Source of the DNA: an uncultured archaeon | Lineage (GTDB): Archaea; Nanobdellota; Nanobdellia; Pacearchaeales; GW2011-AR1 | Length of the DNA stretch: 64,000 bases | Direction: 5' to 3' | NCBI GenBank assembly: GCA_937982425.1 | Contig: CALJLT010000032.1 | Coordinates: forward strand, 9,168-73,167 | Shown: positions 14,503 through 21,403 of the stretch, in pieces | Layout: the number at the start of each line of letters is the position of its first letter | Position numbering within the stretch: the stretch's first letter is position 1 | The notes under the pieces: model-generated | Seen by the model: the letters and a program-made list of their open reading frames with translations, nothing else | What the model was told of the DNA's origin: nothing | Databases searched by the model: none | Program-made: the position numbers and the translations under genes

Positions 14503-15012
14503 TTATTTCTTTTTTATCCCAGATCCTTTCCTTCTATTAGGTCTGAAATTAGATTTAGTTCTTTGACCTCTCAAAGGCAATTTAAGAGTGTGCCTTATTC
14601 CCCTATAACTTCTTATTTTTTTTAATCTTTTTATATCAAACTCACTTTTCAATTCTAAATCAGTTCCAACCATATGATTTTCTTTTCCACTTTCAAAATC
14701 ATTTTTTCTATTGTATAAATACCTTGGAATCTCTGGATTTTTTAAAAAAGATTCTATTTTTTTTATTTCAGTTTCACTAAGTTCTCCTATTTTTTTTGAT
14801 TCAGGAATATTCAATTTTTTACAAGTTGCATTAGAGATAGACCAAGAAACTCCTTTTATTTTTGTTAAGCCGGCATAAACCTTTGTTTTACCCTCTATAT
14901 CTTTAGAAAGAATTCTTACAACTCTATCTTTATACTCTTGCTTAACGGCTGGCCTAACATTTTCAGGCCTTGCCACTTTTTCATTTTTTTTAGGTTCTTC
15001 TTGTTTTTTCAT
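14503..15012 (-). CDS. rps13: 30S ribosomal protein uS13
   Basis: 169 aa. It contains the helix-two-turn-helix region (YAGLTKIKGVSWSISNATCKKL) and the basic C-terminus (YRGIRHTLKLPLRGQRTKSNFRPNRRKGSG) that contacts the tRNAs. A lysine-rich 20-residue N-terminal extension is present. Its start overlaps the DUF655 gene by 4 bases, giving a longer co-transcribed string than the core S13 operon. Confidence 0.96.
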   Translation of the reverse strand: MKKQEEPKKNEKVARPENVRPAVKQEYKDRVVRILSKDIEGKTKVYAGLTKIKGVSWSISNATCKKLNIPESKKIGELSETEIKKIESFLKNPEIPRYLYNRKNDFESGKENHMVGTDLELKSEFDIKRLKKIRSYRGIRHTLKLPLRGQRTKSNFRPNRRKGSGIKKK

Positions 15013-15542
15013 TTTGTAAATAGATTATATCTTTCCATATTTGTTAATTCTTGAAATATCCGTTTTTCAACTGCTTTTTCAGGATCCGGAAGATTAGAAA
15101 TTCTTTCTTTCATTTCTTGAAATGAAGTGAAAGGTTTTTCTTCCCTTACACGCAAAATTTCTTGCATGTGCTTTTTTCCGATTCCAGGTAAAAGCTCAAT
15201 CTGGTGAAGTCTTTTATTTATTGCAAGAGATTCATTAAAAAACTTTATAAGTTTTTCTTCTTGTTCTTTCACAACCTTAGATATTACTTCTTGAAGTTGA
15301 TTTTTTCCAGCTTCAGTAAGTTTTTCTCTCTTAAGTCTTCCGAGGATATAATAAACTTTATCTCTCTTACCCTCTCCGATGTAGACTTCTTCTCCAATCT
15401 CAAGTGCTTCTCCTCTCCTAGGTACTAATTCTAGAAGAGTAAAATTGTTTTTACCAATAGCTTGAGCTATAGGCATTCTTTTTTTCTCCAAAGGATAACC
15501 GTTTGGCAAATATTCGAGTATTACTGCATAATCTTCTTTCAT
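15009..15542 (-). CDS. DUF655 RNA/DNA-binding protein
   Basis: 177 aa. An N-terminal OB-like part (YAVILEYLPNGYP, GEEVYIGEGKRDKVYYILGRL) is followed by a helix-hairpin-helix (LLPGIGKKHMQEILRVREEKPFTSFQEMKERI). This is the archaeal DUF655 family, usually next to rpoF and eL21, with a nucleic-acid-binding role that is unproven. Here it sits exactly between rpoF and rps13. Confidence 0.9.
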   Translation of the reverse strand: MKEDYAVILEYLPNGYPLEKKRMPIAQAIGKNNFTLLELVPRRGEALEIGEEVYIGEGKRDKVYYILGRLKREKLTEAGKNQLQEVISKVVKEQEEKLIKFFNESLAINKRLHQIELLPGIGKKHMQEILRVREEKPFTSFQEMKERISNLPDPEKAVEKRIFQELTNMERYNLFTK

Positions 15543-15547
15543 TTTCT

Positions 15548-15847
15548 TTATTTATATTGTTTAATTGTGTCCAAAACATGGTTGATCTCGTTTTCATCAA
15601 GGTTTATTTGTTGAGTTATTTTTTGAAGTTCTTCTTTACTATCTGGAAGAAGATCAATTATCTTAGTTATTGAATTTTCATTCAATTTAAGGATATTTAA
15701 TTTCCTAATTTTTTCTCTAAGTTCTTTTCCTTCCTTAGCACTAAGGATATTAAAACTCTTTATAAATGTTTTAACTTCGTTACTACTAGAATCTTTAATA
15801 TATTCTAATGATTCCGGAAAGCTTAAAGGTTGTCTTGATTTTATCAT
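15548..15847 (-). CDS. rpoF: DNA-directed RNA polymerase subunit F (Rpb4-like)
   Basis: 99 aa, helical HRDC-like fold with SFPESLEYIKDSS at the start and the C-terminal IDLLPDSKEELQKITQQIN motif of Rpb4/RpoF. It pairs with RpoE in the polymerase stalk. It is located between eL21 and the DUF655 gene, the standard archaeal order. No RpoE gene is in the window. Confidence 0.9.
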   Translation of the reverse strand: MIKSRQPLSFPESLEYIKDSSSNEVKTFIKSFNILSAKEGKELREKIRKLNILKLNENSITKIIDLLPDSKEELQKITQQINLDENEINHVLDTIKQYK

Positions 15848-15848
15848 T

Positions 15849-16103
15849 TTATTGTTTTATTTTTTTTAAGTGTACTGGATGAATTAAATATGTTTTTTCT
15901 TTAGATTGATCTTTTAAGTTTACTACCTGAAAATCTCCTTGTTTCCCCTTAATAACTCCTGTTCTTCCTTGCATTCTTTTTGGAACGTTAGAGGTCAAGG
16001 ATCTCTCTAAAACAACTGCAACACTATCTCCTTTCTCAAGTTTTTGAAAATATTTACTTAAAGGAATCTTTCCCCTAGTTCTAATTTGCTTTCTCATTAC
16101 CAT
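15849..16103 (-). CDS. rpl21e: 50S ribosomal protein eL21
   Basis: 84 aa from the ATG at 16103 (VMRKQIRTRGKIPLSKYFQKL). The frame stays open to 16217, but those extra residues are hydrophobic, unlike eL21, and overlap the zinc-ribbon gene upstream, so the later start is chosen; a third ATG at 16097 is also possible. The core GDSVAVVLERSLTSNVPKRMQGRTGVIKGKQGDF is typical. One base separates it from rpoF. Confidence 0.92.
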   Translation of the reverse strand: MVMRKQIRTRGKIPLSKYFQKLEKGDSVAVVLERSLTSNVPKRMQGRTGVIKGKQGDFQVVNLKDQSKEKTYLIHPVHLKKIKQ

Positions 16104-16161
16104 GATTAACTGAAAAAAAGCCCCTTTAAAAAACTTCTCTTTTAGAAATAAAAAGAAAGGT

Positions 16162-16329
16162 TTAATTTCGAGAATGACAAAGGTCCCCATTATTCCTAGC
16201 AGATTCCATGTTATCAACTATTGCTTTGAACATCTTGTCTCCCCAAACACGTGTTCCGCATCTATCACAAAAATCGATAACGCTGTCATCCGAAATGGCA
16301 GTTTTACAATAAATACATTTTTTGGACAT
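16162..16329 (-). CDS. Small zinc-ribbon protein
   Basis: 55 aa beginning MSKKCIYCKTAISDDSVIDF, with CIYC and CDRC (residues 5-8 and 21-24) forming a four-cysteine zinc site, then VWGDKMFKAIVDNMESARNNGDL. The ATG follows a GAGGTGA ribosome-binding site. It lies directly upstream of eL21 on the same strand. I know similar short Cys4 proteins from DPANN genomes but not a function; its place suggests a translation or transcription role. Confidence 0.8.
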   Translation of the reverse strand: MSKKCIYCKTAISDDSVIDFCDRCGTRVWGDKMFKAIVDNMESARNNGDLCHSRN

Positions 16330-16410
16330 TTTTCACCTCACCTCATTTTGAATTTCTTTTAGTTTTTAAATATTTATGTAAATAAAATGCCAACTTTTGG
16401 ATAAACACAA

Positions 16411-16420
16411 CTTTTAAAAA
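16411..16420 (+). promoter_or_regulatory. TATA box for rpoN
   Basis: CTTTTAAAAA centred about 26 bases before the ATG at 16442. No Shine-Dalgarno follows, so the transcript is probably leaderless. Confidence 0.45.
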
Positions 16421-16441
16421 CTCATAATTGCGAACTATAAT

Positions 16442-16639
16442 ATGATAATTCCAGTTAGATGTTTTTCTTGTGGAAAACCTATTGGTCACCTTTGGGAAGA
16501 ATTCAAAAAGAGAACTTCTGAAGGAGAATCTAAAAAATCAGTTTTGGATGATTTAGGATTGGAGAGATTTTGTTGCAGAAGTGTTTTTTTAGGCCAAGCT
16601 GACACGATTGAACTTGTTTCTAAATTCAAAAAGTCTTAA
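16442..16639 (+). CDS. rpoN: DNA-directed RNA polymerase subunit N (Rpb10-like)
   Basis: 65 aa. It begins with the family signature MIIPVRCFSCGKPIG. The CxxC at 7-10 and the pair CC at 44-45 (ERFCCRSVF) bind zinc in a zinc-bundle fold. Normal length. Usually downstream of uS9; here it is a single gene divergent from the zinc-ribbon/eL21 operon. Confidence 0.95.
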   Translation: MIIPVRCFSCGKPIGHLWEEFKKRTSEGESKKSVLDDLGLERFCCRSVFLGQADTIELVSKFKKS

Positions 16640-16643
16640 ATAC
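16635..16643 (+). promoter_or_regulatory. TATA box for the 16664 gene
   Basis: CTTAAATAC overlapping the end of rpoN, about 25 bases before the ATG at 16664, as expected for a leaderless transcript. Confidence 0.4.
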
Positions 16644-16663
16644 CTTTTTGGATTTATCTTCTT

Positions 16664-17407
16664 ATGGAAATAGAATTTTATGAAGAGTTTCCAAATGAAA
16701 AAAACCTTAAGAAACTCAAAACAATAAAATTTCCAACCAAAATCTTTATTGCAGCAAAATCTCTAGAAGAATTTCAACGCCATGAAAAAATGGCAAAGTC
16801 ATATAAAAAAGATTTAGAGGTAGCCTATTGGCCAATAATTAAAAATTCTTATTGGATATCCCCTTTTTCAAATAATAAGGATTTGTCAGAATTGTTCGAA
16901 GAATTAAACACAATCAGAAATCACCTTTTAATTGATTTGGAGTTGCCCTTAAGAAAAAGGTGGAAAATGTATTTTAAGAATTTTTTTTCATTTAGAAAAA
17001 ATAAGAAATTGATAAAACATTTTCTAGAGAAAAATAAAAGAAGAATAACTACTGCGGAATATCCTTTTATTTTTATTTCAAAATTTATGAGGATCATGGG
17101 ATTGAATTATAATATTGATTATGAGAGAAGTATAATGTGGTATTCTAGTATGATGAAAAGAAGAATAAATAGTCTTGTTAAGAAAAATCTGATAAAATTA
17201 AATAGTAAATCAAACTATTCAATATCTTTGGGAACAATTGCAATAGGGATCTTGGGAAATGAGCCCATTCTTTCTCCAGAGAATTTAGAAAAAGATTTAG
17301 AATTTATAAAAAAGACAGGATTCAAAAAAGTTGTAATCTTCAGATTAGAAGGAATAAATAAAGATTACCTAAAAATATTAAATAAATTTTCAAAATTAAA
17401 AGGGTGA
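16664..17407 (+). CDS. Conserved-looking protein of unknown function
   Basis: 247 aa, soluble, no signal peptide, no membrane helix. The start (MEIEFYEEFPNEKNLKKLKTI) and the part around FPTKIFIAAKSLEEFQRHEK look like alternating strands and helices. The end (GFKKVVIFRLEGINKDYLKIL) could close a TIM-barrel-like fold. No catalytic motif recognised. It converges on the 5S rRNA gene; its stop codon lies directly beside the 3' end of that RNA. Confidence 0.65.
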   Translation: MEIEFYEEFPNEKNLKKLKTIKFPTKIFIAAKSLEEFQRHEKMAKSYKKDLEVAYWPIIKNSYWISPFSNNKDLSELFEELNTIRNHLLIDLELPLRKRWKMYFKNFFSFRKNKKLIKHFLEKNKRRITTAEYPFIFISKFMRIMGLNYNIDYERSIMWYSSMMKRRINSLVKKNLIKLNSKSNYSISLGTIAIGILGNEPILSPENLEKDLEFIKKTGFKKVVIFRLEGINKDYLKILNKFSKLKG

Positions 17408-17520
17408 AAGACGACTTGAAGGTTTCGCGTCTTGTCGGACACTACTTGCCAACAACGTAGGAAGCTTAACTTCTGTGTTCGGAAAGGGAACAGGTGTTTC
17501 CAACCTACTATGGCCGTCTT
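17408..17520 (-). rRNA. 5S ribosomal RNA
   Basis: On the minus strand it reads AAGACGGCCATAGTAGG at the 5' end, then ACACCTGTTCCC and CCGAACACAGAAGTTAAGC, the universal 5S core. The 3' strand GTCGTCTT pairs with the 5' end. Length is about 113. No 16S or 23S gene is in the window, so 5S is unlinked from the other rRNAs here, as in several DPANN genomes. Confidence 0.93.
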
Positions 17521-17586
17521 CAAAATTAAAGGTAATGTTTCATTTATAAAGTTTTTTATACTGCTCTTTTTCTATAATGTTAATAT

Positions 17587-17669
17587 GCAGGGGTGCCAGA
17601 GTGGTCAAATGGGCTGGATTAAGGCTCCAGTGGTGTATGCCTACGCAGGTTCGAATCCTGTCCCTTGCA
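17587..17669 (+). tRNA. tRNA-Leu with anticodon AAG
   Basis: Class II tRNA. Acceptor GCAGGGG/CCCTTGC (one G-U), T-arm GCAGG-TTCGAAT-CCTGT, long variable arm. The anticodon stem CTGGA/TCCAG closes TTAAGGC, giving anticodon AAG, aligned base for base with the tRNA-Leu(CAA) at 1935. The 17-base anticodon arm equals that of eukaryotic tRNA-Leu(AAG). Archaea normally use GAG for this codon box, so A34 is unusual. Discriminator A, no CCA encoded. Confidence 0.9.
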
Positions 17670-17681
17670 TAAAACAAACTT

Positions 17682-17757
17682 GCTCGGGTAACTCAGCCTG
17701 GATTAGAGTGCCACCCTCCTAAGGTGGAAGTCGCAGGTTCAAATCCTGTCCCGGGCA
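17682..17757 (+). tRNA. tRNA-Arg (CCT)
   Basis: Acceptor GCTCGGG/CCCGGGC (one T-G), anticodon stem CCACC/GGTGG around CTCCTAA (anticodon CCT, codon AGG), T-loop TTCAAAT. It is 12 bases after tRNA-Leu(AAG) and probably co-transcribed with it. Confidence 0.95.
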
Positions 17758-18231
17758 TTAAAGCACAAAAATCATAATTATAACCGTATAAAAAAGAACA
17801 ATCAACTCATTTATTATTAAATAATTTTGAGAAATTTCGTAATTATTTTTTAATTTAAACATCACATATAAAATTAAAATCCATTGCAAAAAAAGAACAT
17901 GAAAATAAATAAAAAATTTACTAAAAAAAGAAATTGCAATAACCTTTATGAATGTAACGAGAGTAAAAGAAAGACATAAATTTATAAGAAATATAGAAAA
18001 ATATTCTTTTCTTTTTTCAATAAGGCCTATTTTAAATTTCCTTGTTAGGGTATTAAGAAAACCTAAAAAAACAAAACCAAAACTAAGTCCTATAAACCAA
18101 CCGATATATGGTTGTAAAAAACTAAATGTCTTTTCAAATAATTCAAATTTAATAATTTCTAAAAAAGTAATAATTCCCATTGAGAAAAAAATAATTAATT
18201 CAAGAAAAAGAAAGGTTTTCTTTTTATCCAT
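17758..18231 (-). CDS. Membrane protein of unknown function
   Basis: 157 aa. Four hydrophobic helices (about 8-28, 40-58, 78-103, 108-124) and a fifth near the C-terminus, few charged residues in between. No family recognised. It ends at the base next to tRNA-Arg and is transcribed toward it. No ribosome-binding site evident; the A+T-rich composition matches the archaeal genes. Confidence 0.55.
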   Translation of the reverse strand: MDKKKTFLFLELIIFFSMGIITFLEIIKFELFEKTFSFLQPYIGWFIGLSFGFVFLGFLNTLTRKFKIGLIEKRKEYFSIFLINLCLSFTLVTFIKVIAISFFSKFFIYFHVLFLQWILILYVMFKLKNNYEISQNYLIINELIVLFYTVIIMIFVL

Positions 18232-18316
18232 ATATAAAACAAATAAAACTTATTAATAAATCTTATTAACCAAAATAGTAAGGTTTATTAAATAAGCCAT
18301 CAAAAAATAAGTATAG

Positions 18317-18388
18317 GCGTCGGTAGTATAGTGGTTAGTATAATTGGCTTCCACCCAGTTGACCCGGGTTCGAATCCCGGCCGGCGCA
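18317..18388 (+). tRNA. tRNA-Gly (TCC)
   Basis: Acceptor GCGTCGG/CCGGCGC, anticodon loop CTTCCAC (anticodon TCC), T-arm CCGGG-TTCGAAT-CCCGG, discriminator A. The last eight bases and ten bases of 3' flank are repeated 97 bases downstream (see the repeat at 18381). Confidence 0.95.
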
Positions 18389-18495
18389 TTTCATTTTAGG
18401 CGGGATGATAACTTCGAATCTGGGTATCTTCTGACATCCTCCATTACAAATGTTTTGACGACAGGAGTGCGAACATTCCGGCGCATTTCATTTTA
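18381..18495 (+). repeat. Duplicated tRNA-Gly 3' end flanking a 79-base structured insert
   Basis: CCGGCGCATTTCATTTTA occurs at 18381-18398 and again at 18478-18495, an exact 18-base direct repeat. Between them are a GGATG/CATCC stem (18403-18407/18435-18439) holding ATGATAA and CTGA (weak C and D box resemblance) and an AATGTT/AACATT hairpin (18449-18454/18472-18477). It could be an attachment-site-type duplication, a tRNA remnant or a small RNA. Confidence 0.5.
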
Positions 18496-18500
18496 AAAAT

Positions 18501-18510
18501 CTTTATATAT
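18501..18510 (+). promoter_or_regulatory. TATA box of the secF-secD operon
   Basis: CTTTATATAT lies about 26 bases before the secF ATG at 18531, without a Shine-Dalgarno sequence, so the transcript is probably leaderless. Confidence 0.5.
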
Positions 18511-18530
18511 AGCTAAATTTTCCTTAAATA

Positions 18531-19403
18531 ATGAAGATTGCAAAATTACATGATAAATATTATAAAAAAATACTAATATTTCCCGCAATTTTAATTATTA
18601 TCTCTTTAATTTATTTAATAAATTTCAATACAATAAATGGAGATTTTATTTACAAAGATATTTCTTTAACAGGAGGAACAACAATAACGATTTATGGAGA
18701 AATAAATCAAGCCGAATTAGAGAGTTTTCTTCTAGGAAAATTAGAAGATCTAAACACAAGACAAGTTTATGATTTTACTACACGTGAACAAAAAGCAATC
18801 ATAATTGAAACAACTTCTGAAGGAGAATATTCTCTTAATTTAATAGAAGAATTTTTAGGATACGAACTCACAGAAGGAGAGAATTTTGATTTTGAATTTA
18901 CTGGTTCAAGTTTAAGCGAAAATTTTTATAAACAACTTTTATTCGCAATTTTATTGGCTTTTATTTTAATGGCGGTAGTTGTGTTCATTATTTTTAGAAC
19001 GGCAATACCTTCTTTAGCAGTAATAATTTCTGCGTTTGCAAATATTCTTATGACTTTGGTTTTTGTAAATCTAATTGGAATGAAAATGTCTACAGCTGGA
19101 ATTGTAGCTTTCTTAATGCTTATCGGTTATTCTGTAGACACGGATATTCTGTTAACAAACAGAGTTCTTAAAAGAAAAGAAGGAACAATAAACCAAAGAA
19201 TTTTTGGTGCTTTTAAAACTGGAATGACTATGACTCTAACTTCTCTATTTGCTTTTTTATTTGCTTTATTTTTAGTAAAGTCTTTTTCAAATGTTTTAAC
19301 ACAAATTTTTTCAATTTTAGTAATTGGGTTAGGTTTTGATTTAATTAATACATGGATTACAAACGTTTCAATAATTAAATGGTACGCTGAAAGAAAAAAA
19401 TGA
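18531..19403 (+). CDS. secF: Protein-export membrane protein SecF
   Basis: 290 aa. First helix at about 16-33, then an extracellular P1-like domain with the SLTGGTTITIYG motif, then five helices beginning near residue 145. The conserved GYSVDTDILLTNRVLKRK (about residues 199-216) carries the charged residues used in proton-driven RND-type export. SecF works with SecD to complete protein translocation. It overlaps secD by 4 bases in the archaeal order F-D. Confidence 0.93.
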   Translation: MKIAKLHDKYYKKILIFPAILIIISLIYLINFNTINGDFIYKDISLTGGTTITIYGEINQAELESFLLGKLEDLNTRQVYDFTTREQKAIIIETTSEGEYSLNLIEEFLGYELTEGENFDFEFTGSSLSENFYKQLLFAILLAFILMAVVVFIIFRTAIPSLAVIISAFANILMTLVFVNLIGMKMSTAGIVAFLMLIGYSVDTDILLTNRVLKRKEGTINQRIFGAFKTGMTMTLTSLFAFLFALFLVKSFSNVLTQIFSILVIGLGFDLINTWITNVSIIKWYAERKK

Positions 19404-20926
19404 AATTGACTTTTAAAATTTGGATTTTATTAATTTTAGTTTTCTTTTCACTAGTAGCTATTTTTGGAATTCCCCCAAAAGCAATTCAATCCGGAGTTTT
19501 AATAACAGATGTTGAAAAATCAAGCAGCGTTTTTGAACAAGGACTTAGGGCAGGAGATATTTTAATATCTGTAAATGGAAATTCGATAAAAAATTTAGAA
19601 GATTATTCTCAAATAGTTTCAGAATATCCCAAATTAAATGAAGAGAGAATAACTTTTTTAACTCAAAATAAAAAAGAGATAATTGTTTTTGAAAAAGAAT
19701 TTCCCCCAATATCTATTTCTAAAATTCCTCAAACAAATATAGAGTTAGGATTAGATCTTGCGGGAGGTTCAAGGGCTTTAATTAAAGCAGAAAATAAATC
19801 CCTAACTTCTGAGGAAGCTTCAGATTTAGCGACAATAACTGCAAACAGACTAAATGCTTTTGGATTAACTGATCTTTTTGTAACTTCTGTTTCAGATTTA
19901 TCCGGAAATAATTTTATGTTAATCGAAATAGCGGGTGCAACTCCTAAGGATTTGAGAAATTTAATCTCAGAGCAAGGAGAATTTGAAGCAAGAATTGGAA
20001 ATAAGACTGTCTTCACAGGGGGAGAAAGAGATATAGCTTCAGTAGGAAGAGATGCACAAAATGCAAGGATAGAATCATGTGATCAAAGTTCAGACGGGAC
20101 TTATTATTGTACTTTTAGTTTTACAATAACTCTTAGTCCAGAAGCCGCAAAAAAACACGCAGATATAACTTCTAATCTTGGAGTAAATATGACTTCTCAA
20201 GGAAATTATCTCTCTGAAAAGTTAGATCTAATCTTAGATGGAAATTTAGTGGATAGTTTGTTAATTAGTGAAGGATTAAAGGGTCAATTAACAACCCAAA
20301 TTTCTATTTCCGGATCTGGAACAGGACAGACTTATGATGATGCTCTAAATTCCGCAAAAGAAAATATGAAAAAACTTCAAACTATTCTTATGACGGGAAG
20401 TTTACCTTATAAATTAGAAATTGTCAAATTAGATACAATTTCCCCCACTCTAGGAAAAGAAATTATAAAAACGATTATTTTTACTGCATTAGGAATAATT
20501 TTAATTGTAGCATTAACTTTGTTTTTTAGATATAAAAGTTTCAAATCTTCTTTGGCTTTAGTAGCAACTACAATTTCAGAAGTTATAATAATTTTGGGGG
20601 TTGCAGCGATGATAAGGTGGAACATAGATCTTCCGGGAATCGCAGGAATTTTAGCAACTCTTGGAACAGGAGTTGATGATTTAATCATCCTTTTAGATGA
20701 GTCGAATCAAAAAGTAATTCTAAGTTTAAAGCAAAGATTAAAGAGAGGATTTGTAATTATTATGGGAGCCTATTTTACAACTTTTGCTTCTCTACTTCCT
20801 CTTATATGGGCAGGAGCAGGATTATTGAAAGGATTTGCAATAACAACAATGATAGGAATTTCTGTAGGAGTTTTTATAACTAGACCTGCATTCTCAGACA
20901 TGATAAAGGGTCTAAAAAAAGAATAA
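19400..20926 (+). CDS. secD: SecD with an N-terminal PDZ-like insertion
   Basis: 508 aa. Residues about 30-105 resemble a PDZ domain (SSVFEQGLRAGDILISVNGNSIKNLEDY) placed between helix 1 and the usual LGLDLAGGSRALI start of SecD (about 116). The P1 head domain follows, then the helical part with LGTGVDDLIILLDESNQ, the SecD counterpart of the proton-relay motif. A PDZ here is not part of standard SecD and may recognise exported substrates or a protease. Two bases separate it from the next gene. Confidence 0.9.
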   Translation: MKLTFKIWILLILVFFSLVAIFGIPPKAIQSGVLITDVEKSSSVFEQGLRAGDILISVNGNSIKNLEDYSQIVSEYPKLNEERITFLTQNKKEIIVFEKEFPPISISKIPQTNIELGLDLAGGSRALIKAENKSLTSEEASDLATITANRLNAFGLTDLFVTSVSDLSGNNFMLIEIAGATPKDLRNLISEQGEFEARIGNKTVFTGGERDIASVGRDAQNARIESCDQSSDGTYYCTFSFTITLSPEAAKKHADITSNLGVNMTSQGNYLSEKLDLILDGNLVDSLLISEGLKGQLTTQISISGSGTGQTYDDALNSAKENMKKLQTILMTGSLPYKLEIVKLDTISPTLGKEIIKTIIFTALGIILIVALTLFFRYKSFKSSLALVATTISEVIIILGVAAMIRWNIDLPGIAGILATLGTGVDDLIILLDESNQKVILSLKQRLKRGFVIIMGAYFTTFASLLPLIWAGAGLLKGFAITTMIGISVGVFITRPAFSDMIKGLKKE

Positions 20927-20927
20927 A

Positions 20928-21383
20928 ATGTTTCCCAAAGCCCATATAATCTATGGATTCTTATTTTCTTTATTTTTTTATATAATTTTTCCTAAAACAC
21001 CCCTAATTTATGTTTTTGCAATATTTATTTCAAGCTTTTTAATAGATTTTGACCATTATCTTTATTATATCTTCCATAAAAAAGATTTTTCTTTAAAAAA
21101 TTCTTTCGTCTACTTCAAGAAAAAAATAAATCTATTAAAAAAACTTCCAAAAAACAGAAGAAAAAAAATTTCAAGAGGAATTTATATTTTCCACGGAATA
21201 GAATCAGTTTTTATTTTATTAATAATGGGCCATTTTTTACACAAGGTTTTCTATTTTGTTTCTATTGGAGTTTTATTCCATTTAGTTTTAGATCAAATAG
21301 ATAGACTACTTTTCTATAAATATCCTTCAAAGATTTCAATAATTTACGATCTTTTTCTATTTTCAAAGTTAGAAAGATTTTAA
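20928..21383 (+). CDS. YdjM-like membrane-bound metal-dependent hydrolase
   Basis: 151 aa. Histidine/aspartate pattern of the YdjM/DUF457 family: PKAHIIYGFL at the start, LIDFDHYLYY after helix 2, IFHGIES and FHLVLDQIDR near the end, with four hydrophobic helices. Members are membrane proteins with likely metal sites and no proven reaction. One base after secD stop, possibly co-transcribed. Confidence 0.7.
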   Translation: MFPKAHIIYGFLFSLFFYIIFPKTPLIYVFAIFISSFLIDFDHYLYYIFHKKDFSLKNSFVYFKKKINLLKKLPKNRRKKISRGIYIFHGIESVFILLIMGHFLHKVFYFVSIGVLFHLVLDQIDRLLFYKYPSKISIIYDLFLFSKLERF

Positions 21384-21403
21384 AAACGATTTATCTTGTT
21401 ATT

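Noticed and set aside
16104-16217. Extended N-terminus of eL21
   Set aside because: It is hydrophobic, unlike the family, and overlaps the zinc-ribbon gene on the same strand.
17432-17722. A 96-codon open frame over the 5S and tRNA genes
   Set aside because: It is a translation of the 5S rRNA and two tRNA genes, which fold perfectly as RNA.
18403-18439. A firm C/D box sRNA call
   Set aside because: The C box differs from consensus (ATGATAA), the C-to-D distance is short, and no clear D'/C' pair is seen; kept only as a hint.
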